Assembly (NCBI GenBank): GCA_937885015.1
Contig: CALAAS010000053.1
Coordinates: 1 to 64,000 of the forward strand
Length of the DNA stretch: 64,000 nucleotides
Direction of reading: 5' to 3'
Source: an uncultured Clostridium sp.
Lineage (GTDB): Bacteria > Bacillota > Clostridia > Lachnospirales > Lachnospiraceae
Shown here: piece after piece, positions 59,509 through 64,000 of the stretch
Numbering within the stretch: the first letter of the stretch is position 1
Layout: every line of letters begins with the position of its first letter
Position numbers and translations under genes: made by a program
The notes under the pieces: model-generated
The model's input: the letters and a program-made list of their open reading frames with translations, nothing else
Database searches by the model: none
Told to the model about the DNA's origin: nothing

Positions 59509-59537
59509 AATATACATTAGTATATGCGCAAAGTCAA
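59509..59537 (-). promoter_or_regulatory. Promoter of the type III toxin-antitoxin locus
   Basis: The minus strand has -35 TTGACT (59532-59537), a 17-base spacer and -10 TATATT (59509-59514), about 22 bases upstream of the first repeat. Confidence 0.65.
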
Positions 59538-59561
59538 TAACTTTTGTCAAAACACCAATAT

Positions 59562-59666
59562 TATGTGAACCGATTATTTACACACCAAAATGTAGGAATA
59601 TTATATAGGATTAATGTATAAATAGTGTAGGAGTTACCCCTTATTTGCCATAAAAAGTCACTCCCA
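59562..59666. repeat. Copy B of the 105-bp direct repeat flanking the type III locus
   Basis: The same orientation as copy A at 58741-58845, with about 73 percent identity and no gaps. It lies 24 bases beyond the -35 box of the toxin-antitoxin promoter. It does not contain an open frame, and its base composition matches the A+T-rich locus. Confidence 0.7.
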
Positions 59667-59710
59667 AATACTCTTAATTATTTCTAAAAACCGCTAAATA
59701 CGGCTGTTTA

Positions 59711-60721
59711 CTAGAATTTGCCTTCTTTTGCTGCTTCCTCGATGGAAACTGCAACTGCAACCGTCATACCAACCATGGGGTTGTTACCTGCACCGATCAG
59801 ACCCATCATCTCCACATGGGCCGGAACGGAAGAGGATCCAGCAAACTGTGCATCGGAATGCATGCGGCCCAGAGTATCCGTCATACCGTAGGAAGCCGGA
59901 CCTGCCGCCATGTTATCGGGATGAAGGGTACGGCCAGTACCGCCGCCGGATGCTACGGAGAAGTACTTCTTTCCTGCCTCCAGTCTCTCTTTCTTATAGG
60001 TACCTGCTACCGGATGCTGGAAACGGGTGGGGTTGGTGGAGTTTCCGGTAATGGAAACGTCTACGTTCTCCTTCCACATGATGGCAACACCTTCCGGAAC
60101 ACTGTTGGCGCCGTAGCAGTTTACCTTGGCACGAAGGCCTTCGGAATAGGATTTACGGAATACTTCTTTTACCTCGTTGGTATACGGATTGTACTCAGTC
60201 TCTACATAGGTAAAGCCGTTGATTCTCGCAATAATCTGAGCAGCATCTTTTCCAAGACCATTTAAGATAACACGAAGCGGTTTCTGACGAACCTTGTTTG
60301 CCTTCTCAGCAATACCGATCGCGCCCTCTGCTGCCGCAAAGGACTCATGGCCTGCCAGAAACGCAAAGCACTCTGTCTCTTCTTCCAGAAGCATTTTTCC
60401 CAGATTTCCATGGCCAAGACCTACCTTACGGGTATCTGCAACAGAGCCGGGAATACAGAAGGACTGAAGGCCCTCGCCAATGGCTGCTGCCGCGTCAGAT
60501 GCTTTTCTGCAGCCTTTCTTGATTGCAATGGCTGCACCTACGATATATGCCCAGCATGCGTTTTCAAAACAGATGGGCTGGATTTTCTTAATCTGATCGT
60601 AAACATTCAGCCCGGCATCCTTCGTAATCTTCTCTGCTTCTTCGATGGAAGCAATGCCGTAGCTGTTTAATACGGAATTGATCTTGTCAATTCTTCTCTC
60701 ATATGATTCAAATAATGCCAT
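59711..60721 (-). CDS. GGGtGRT protein
   Basis: A 336-residue protein named for its conserved motif, seen here as SVASGGGTGRTLHPDNMA. Other conserved stretches are CWAYIVGAAIAIKKGCRKAS, GHGNLGKMLLEEETECFAFL and VPEGVAIMWKENVDVSI. The family is widespread in clostridia and is usually encoded next to an IscU/NifU-like scaffold, as here, so a role in Fe-S or metal handling is often suggested but not established. The start at 60721 (MALFESYERRIDKIN) is chosen because AAGGAGG precedes it at usable spacing; a longer frame adds seven residues that contain the ribosome site itself. Confidence 0.88.
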   Translation of the reverse strand: MALFESYERRIDKINSVLNSYGIASIEEAEKITKDAGLNVYDQIKKIQPICFENACWAYIVGAAIAIKKGCRKASDAAAAIGEGLQSFCIPGSVADTRKVGLGHGNLGKMLLEEETECFAFLAGHESFAAAEGAIGIAEKANKVRQKPLRVILNGLGKDAAQIIARINGFTYVETEYNPYTNEVKEVFRKSYSEGLRAKVNCYGANSVPEGVAIMWKENVDVSITGNSTNPTRFQHPVAGTYKKERLEAGKKYFSVASGGGTGRTLHPDNMAAGPASYGMTDTLGRMHSDAQFAGSSSVPAHVEMMGLIGAGNNPMVGMTVAVAVSIEEAAKEGKF

Positions 60722-60816
60722 AATATGATGTTCCTCCTTCATTATGTACCTGAACGTAATCGTGACGTCACACAGAAATCGTCTTTTTCATAACTGCCGG
60801 GTGCGTACCGGTAAAA

Positions 60817-61509
60817 TTATTCCTGTCTCGGGTCGATAATCTTAACCGCATCATCAACACGGCCGTACTGCCCTTTTGACTTCTCGTATGCCGTGTTCGG
60901 ATCATCGCCCTTCTTAATAAAGTCGGTCATCTTTCCAAGGTTTACGAACTGATATCCAATGATCTGATTCTCTGCATCCAGAGCGATGCCTGTTACATAA
61001 CCCTCTGCCATCTCCAGATAACGCGGTCCCTTTTTCAGAGTTCCGTACATGGTACCAACCTGAGAGCGAAGTCCCTTTCCTAAATCCTCAAGGCCTGCGC
61101 CGATGGGAAGGCCATCCTCAGAAAATGCACTCTGCGTTCTGCCGTATGCGATCTGAAGGAACAGTTCCCGCATTGCCGTATTGATCGCATCGCAGACAAG
61201 ATCTGTATTTAAAGCTTCCAGCACGGTTCTGCCCGGCAAAATCTCGGAAGCCATGGCAGCCGAATGGGTCATACCGGAACATCCAATGGTCTCCACAAGA
61301 GCTTCCTGAATGATACCCTCTTTCACGTTCAGCGTCAGCTTACAGGCACCCTGCTGGGGAGCACACCAGCCAATGCCGTGAGTCAGACCGGAAATATCCT
61401 TAACCTCTTTAGCCTGTACCCATTTTGCTTCCTCCGGGATCGGAGCTGCGCCGTGATTTACACCCTGGGCTACCGGACACATACTTTCTACTTCGTGTGA
61501 ATAAATCAT
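60817..61509 (-). CDS. Iron-sulfur cluster assembly scaffold protein (IscU/NifU-like)
   Basis: A 230-residue protein with a NifU-N/IscU-like fold. ETIGCSGMTHSAAMASEIL holds the first conserved cysteine region, and GWCAPQQGACKLTLNV and DLVCDAINTAMREL hold further cysteines. It is larger than a typical IscU and forms a distinct clostridial class encoded with the GGGtGRT protein, 95 bases downstream. Both would act in the cytoplasm, probably on Fe-S cluster or metal assembly. AAAGGAG precedes the ATG. The 124-base gap beyond it holds no promoter that I can support. Confidence 0.85.
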   Translation of the reverse strand: MIYSHEVESMCPVAQGVNHGAAPIPEEAKWVQAKEVKDISGLTHGIGWCAPQQGACKLTLNVKEGIIQEALVETIGCSGMTHSAAMASEILPGRTVLEALNTDLVCDAINTAMRELFLQIAYGRTQSAFSEDGLPIGAGLEDLGKGLRSQVGTMYGTLKKGPRYLEMAEGYVTGIALDAENQIIGYQFVNLGKMTDFIKKGDDPNTAYEKSKGQYGRVDDAVKIIDPRQE

Positions 61510-61633
61510 TGTATTACTCCTTTCAAAATGAATGTGCTAGTACTTTGTTAATTTTATCACATCATACTTTTCTTATTATCTCACGGATTTTGTAATTCGT
61601 CCATAGATTTTCCTATTTTTCTTGCCGATTTTT

Positions 61634-63019
61634 TCACAATTTTTCGAGGCCGTCCTCTCTTTGAATCTGCCATGGTTCCTTTTTTCTCATAAAATGAAGA
61701 CAGATCAGAAAACTCACAAACAACACGCAGCCTTTGGCCGTACTGGAAACACTCAGCGCCCACCAGACACCATTCAGTCCCAGAAACGAAGAAAACGCCA
61801 ACGCCATGGGAATCCGGGCAGACGTAAGAGTAACGCTGACAAAGGATGGATACAGTGTTTTTCCCAACCCGGAAAATGCACCGATGGAGGTCTGTTCCAC
61901 CATCATAAACATCTGGCACAGTCCCACAATCCGCAGGTAATCAGTCCCTGCCGTAAGAACATTTTCCTCTTGTAAAAATACAGAAAACAATGGCCGGGCC
62001 ATGAAAAACAGCAAAAATGACGTGGAGAGTCCCCATACGGCTGTGATGGCCACCGCACAGAAATATCCCTTTCTAACCCGGTCCATGCGGCGGGCTCCAT
62101 AATTTTGTCCAAGGAATGCATTGACGGATGCAGCAAAACCATCTCCCACCATCCAGGAAACCGACTCAATCTGACCGCCAACTCTCTGTACTGCCACCGC
62201 CGAATCGCCCCAGGCCGTTACCAGGCGCGTCAGCATCATGGAAATACCAGAATAAATCAGGTTCTGCACCGCTGCCGGAAACCCGATGCGGAAAATTTCC
62301 CGCATACAGATCCCAGGAACTGGTTTCCAGAAACAGAAGGTAGGAAACAGCTGTCTTTCCTTCCGGATCGCCCGGATAAAGAGAATCGTCACCAGACACT
62401 GGGCCAGCACCGTGGCGATGGCAGCGCCAGGCACCCCAAGGGCAGGCACTGGGCCAGGTCCAAAAATGAGCACCGGATCCAAAATCACGTTGACCGCCAG
62501 TCCTGCCACGTTGGCCATAAAAGGAGTCCGGCTGTCCCCGGCCGCCGTCAGAAGGCCTGTCAAAATAGCATTTAAATAGGAAAAAACAATCAACCCGCAG
62601 GCAATCTGCAGATACGCCTGTGCCTCACGGATGATCTCCGGACTGCTGAGGCCAAAAAAACCGATCAGCTGCCTGGCTCCAAAGAAGGAAACCAACCCGT
62701 ACATCAGCGCAAATAAAAGTCCCACCTGCACAGCGCCCCGGGCGTAAAGAGAGGCTTCCTCCGTTTCTCCAGCTCCCAGACAGTGGGCTGCTTTCACCTG
62801 TCCTCCCGTTCTGGCCAGGATAGCGAACCCCTGGGAAAACCAGGTATACATTCCCGCTGACCCGACCGCTGTAACTGCCCCAGCTCCAAGACGGCCAATC
62901 CAGGCCATATCTGTCAAATTGTACGCCATCTGAACCAGCGATGTCGCCATAATCGGCAGCGCCAGACGCGTCAGCGCCGGCAAAATAGGCTCTTTCAGTA
63001 AATCAACTTTTCTGCTCAT
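61634..63019 (-). CDS. MATE family multidrug efflux transporter
   Basis: A 461-residue membrane protein with twelve predicted helices in two MatE repeats. The N-terminus LTRLALPIMATSLVQMAYNL and the repeat-two start RIGFPAAVQNLIYSGISMML are typical of the NorM/DinF class. It exports cationic drugs or metabolites with Na+ or H+ antiport across the cytoplasmic membrane. Its start overlaps the end of the macro-domain gene by four bases, so it is probably co-transcribed. Confidence 0.92.
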   Translation of the reverse strand: MSRKVDLLKEPILPALTRLALPIMATSLVQMAYNLTDMAWIGRLGAGAVTAVGSAGMYTWFSQGFAILARTGGQVKAAHCLGAGETEEASLYARGAVQVGLLFALMYGLVSFFGARQLIGFFGLSSPEIIREAQAYLQIACGLIVFSYLNAILTGLLTAAGDSRTPFMANVAGLAVNVILDPVLIFGPGPVPALGVPGAAIATVLAQCLVTILFIRAIRKERQLFPTFCFWKPVPGICMREIFRIGFPAAVQNLIYSGISMMLTRLVTAWGDSAVAVQRVGGQIESVSWMVGDGFAASVNAFLGQNYGARRMDRVRKGYFCAVAITAVWGLSTSFLLFFMARPLFSVFLQEENVLTAGTDYLRIVGLCQMFMMVEQTSIGAFSGLGKTLYPSFVSVTLTSARIPMALAFSSFLGLNGVWWALSVSSTAKGCVLFVSFLICLHFMRKKEPWQIQREDGLEKL

Positions 63020-63519
63020 AATTCCCTCTCATAGGCCTGCAGTGTTTTTTTATCAAAGAGCACCCAGCATATCCGGTCAAACTGCCCTGGAAAATCTGCA
63101 AGAAAACACTTTACCGTTCTTACCGCCGTATGGGCCGCCTTCTCTACCGGATACCCATATACGCCTGTGGAAATAGAAGGAAAGGCCAAAGTCCGGATCC
63201 CATGTTCTGCCGCTACTTTCAGGGAGTTCCAGTAACAGCGCTCCAGCAGCGCCTCCTCCCCGCACCCCCCGCCGCGCCAGACAGGCCCCGGAGTGTGGAT
63301 CACATAGGAGCAGGGAAGGCGATATCCGCCTGTTATCTTTGCCTCCCCGGTCCGGCAGCCATAAAGCATCCGGCACTCTTCCAGGAGCTCTGGCCCGGCA
63401 GCCCTATGAATCGCTCCATCCACACCACCGCCGCCCAGAAGGCTTGTATTCGCTGCATTCACAATTGCTTCTACATTCGTGATTTTCGTAATATCACCCA
63501 AAATAGCCTCTATGACCAT
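63016..63519 (-). CDS. Macro domain protein (O-acetyl-ADP-ribose deacetylase-like)
   Basis: A 167-residue single macro domain. EAILGDITKITNVEAIVNAA and then NTSLLGGGGVDGAIHRAAG are the ADP-ribose-binding loop, and PSISTGVYGYPVEKAA is the second conserved loop. It should bind or hydrolyse ADP-ribose derivatives. The ATG at 63519 has AAGGAAGG upstream; the longer frame adds 38 residues of unrelated sequence. Coupled by a four-base overlap to the MATE gene. The window also has an ART-like gene at 32562-33239, far away, so any link is speculative. Confidence 0.92.
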   Translation of the reverse strand: MVIEAILGDITKITNVEAIVNAANTSLLGGGGVDGAIHRAAGPELLEECRMLYGCRTGEAKITGGYRLPCSYVIHTPGPVWRGGGCGEEALLERCYWNSLKVAAEHGIRTLAFPSISTGVYGYPVEKAAHTAVRTVKCFLADFPGQFDRICWVLFDKKTLQAYEREL

Positions 63520-63587
63520 TTCATTCCTTCCTTTCTGCCAATAGACTTCGTTCCCTCTTCTCCACCTGCGACGGATCGTTTCCACAA

Positions 63588-63648
63588 CAAAAAGCAGCCG
63601 GACAGAAATGTACAAACCTAAAGTTCTGTACACTCCACATCCCGCTGC
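63588..63648 (-). terminator. Terminator of the glutamate synthase gene
   Basis: A long stem-loop (GCAGC/GCTGC, then GGA/TCC, then GTACA/TGTAC around an A/T-rich loop) lies 38 bases beyond the gltA stop codon and is followed on the minus strand by TTTTTG. Confidence 0.7.
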
Positions 63649-63686
63649 CTCGTTTCTCTCAGGGCCCCCGAAAATGATGCTCTGTA

Positions 63687-64000
63687 TTATTTTCCTGACA
63701 GGAACTCATCAATGCCTCTTGCTCCGGCACGTCCGGCCTCCATAGCCAGGATTACCGTAGCCGCTCCGGTTACCGCATCGCCTCCGGCATAGACGCCCTC
63801 TTTCGTCGTCTTTCCATTGGACTCATCGGCCACGATACATTTCCACCGGTTGACCTCCAGGCCGCGGGTGGTGTTGGAAATCAGCGGGTTGGGGGAAGTC
63901 CCCAATGCCATGATAACGGTATCCGCCTCTATCTCAAAATCCGATCCGGCCACTTCCACCGGTCTTCTCCTTCCGGACTCATCCGGTTCTCCCAGTTCCA
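63687..64000 (-). CDS. gltA: NADPH-dependent glutamate synthase small subunit, C-terminal part
   Basis: The last 104 codons of a flavoprotein oxidoreductase cut by the window end. TVIMALGTSPNPLI and TKEGVYAGGDAVTGAATVIL are the conserved FAD- and NAD(P)-binding segments of the glutamate synthase beta subunit/GltA family. GRAGARGIDEFL ends the protein. It transfers electrons from NADPH for glutamate formation or acts in a related electron-transfer role. The start lies outside the window, so the N-terminal ferredoxin-like region cannot be checked. Confidence 0.85.
   Translation of the reverse strand, partial: ELGEPDESGRRRPVEVAGSDFEIEADTVIMALGTSPNPLISNTTRGLEVNRWKCIVADESNGKTTKEGVYAGGDAVTGAATVILAMEAGRAGARGIDEFLSGK

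Noticed and set aside
61581..61919. A 112-codon minus-strand frame ending in a basic tail
   Set aside because: It lies mostly inside the MATE gene in another frame and its basic end is chance sequence.

Overview
The window looks like chromosomal DNA from a Gram-positive anaerobe of the class Clostridia, most likely Lachnospiraceae. The supporting signs are gene content and order: an AddAB nuclease, a DUF1292 protein, a LoaP-type NusG paralogue heading a polysaccharide operon, rpsO-pnp, a CIRCE-controlled hrcA-grpE-dnaK-dnaJ operon, and the GGGtGRT/Fe-S scaffold pair typical of gut clostridia. This placement is inferred from gene families and was not confirmed by any search. Almost everything is encoded on the minus strand. 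The exceptions are one small secreted 3D-domain gene and two tRNAs.

Positions 1-17,350 hold a cell-surface polysaccharide operon read from high to low coordinates: loaP, a GT2, an undecaprenyl-phosphate sugar transferase, a GT2, a GlfT2-like galactofuranosyltransferase, an ABC exporter permease, an ABC ATPase fused to a LicD phosphotransferase domain, a GT2/GT4 double glycosyltransferase, two NAD-dependent sugar dehydratase/reductase genes, a GHMP sugar kinase, a membrane-anchored GDPD-like protein, a TagD-like cytidylyltransferase, glf, and the start of a sugar nucleotidyltransferase. Together they point to a galactofuranose-containing polymer that is exported by an ABC transporter and decorated with a phospho-substituent. 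Directly upstream of loaP, a consensus promoter lies between two 27-bp sites in opposite orientation. Each site has 11-bp arms around a 5-bp centre. In this assembly the promoter points away from the operon. The layout is that of a phase-variable invertible promoter, here in the OFF state. No recombinase is present in the window.

Positions 17,350-38,000 carry genome maintenance and housekeeping genes: sbcC-sbcD, a cupin, a lipoprotein, addA-addB with a DUF1292 gene, a DUF3990 (ADP-ribosyltransferase-like) gene paired with an HTH gene, a membrane protein, a corrinoid adenosyltransferase, a UvrD/PcrA-like helicase and gltX.

Positions 38,000-54,700 carry mgtE with a long leader that has a short ORF, an ABC-2 export module with a zinc-ribbon protein, pnp and rpsO, an L,D-transpeptidase, and the heat-shock operon under a perfect CIRCE.

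Positions 54,900-64,000 carry a 3D-domain secreted protein, an N-acetylmuramoyl-L-alanine amidase with a 52-codon partner ORF, a small membrane protein, tRNA-Pro and tRNA-Glu, and a membrane protein with BNR-like repeats. Next is a decayed type III toxin-antitoxin locus (tandem-repeat antitoxin RNA, terminator, broken ToxN/CptN toxin) between two diverged 105-bp direct repeats. The window ends with the GGGtGRT/Fe-S scaffold pair, a MATE transporter, a macro-domain protein, and the 3' end of a glutamate synthase small-subunit gene.
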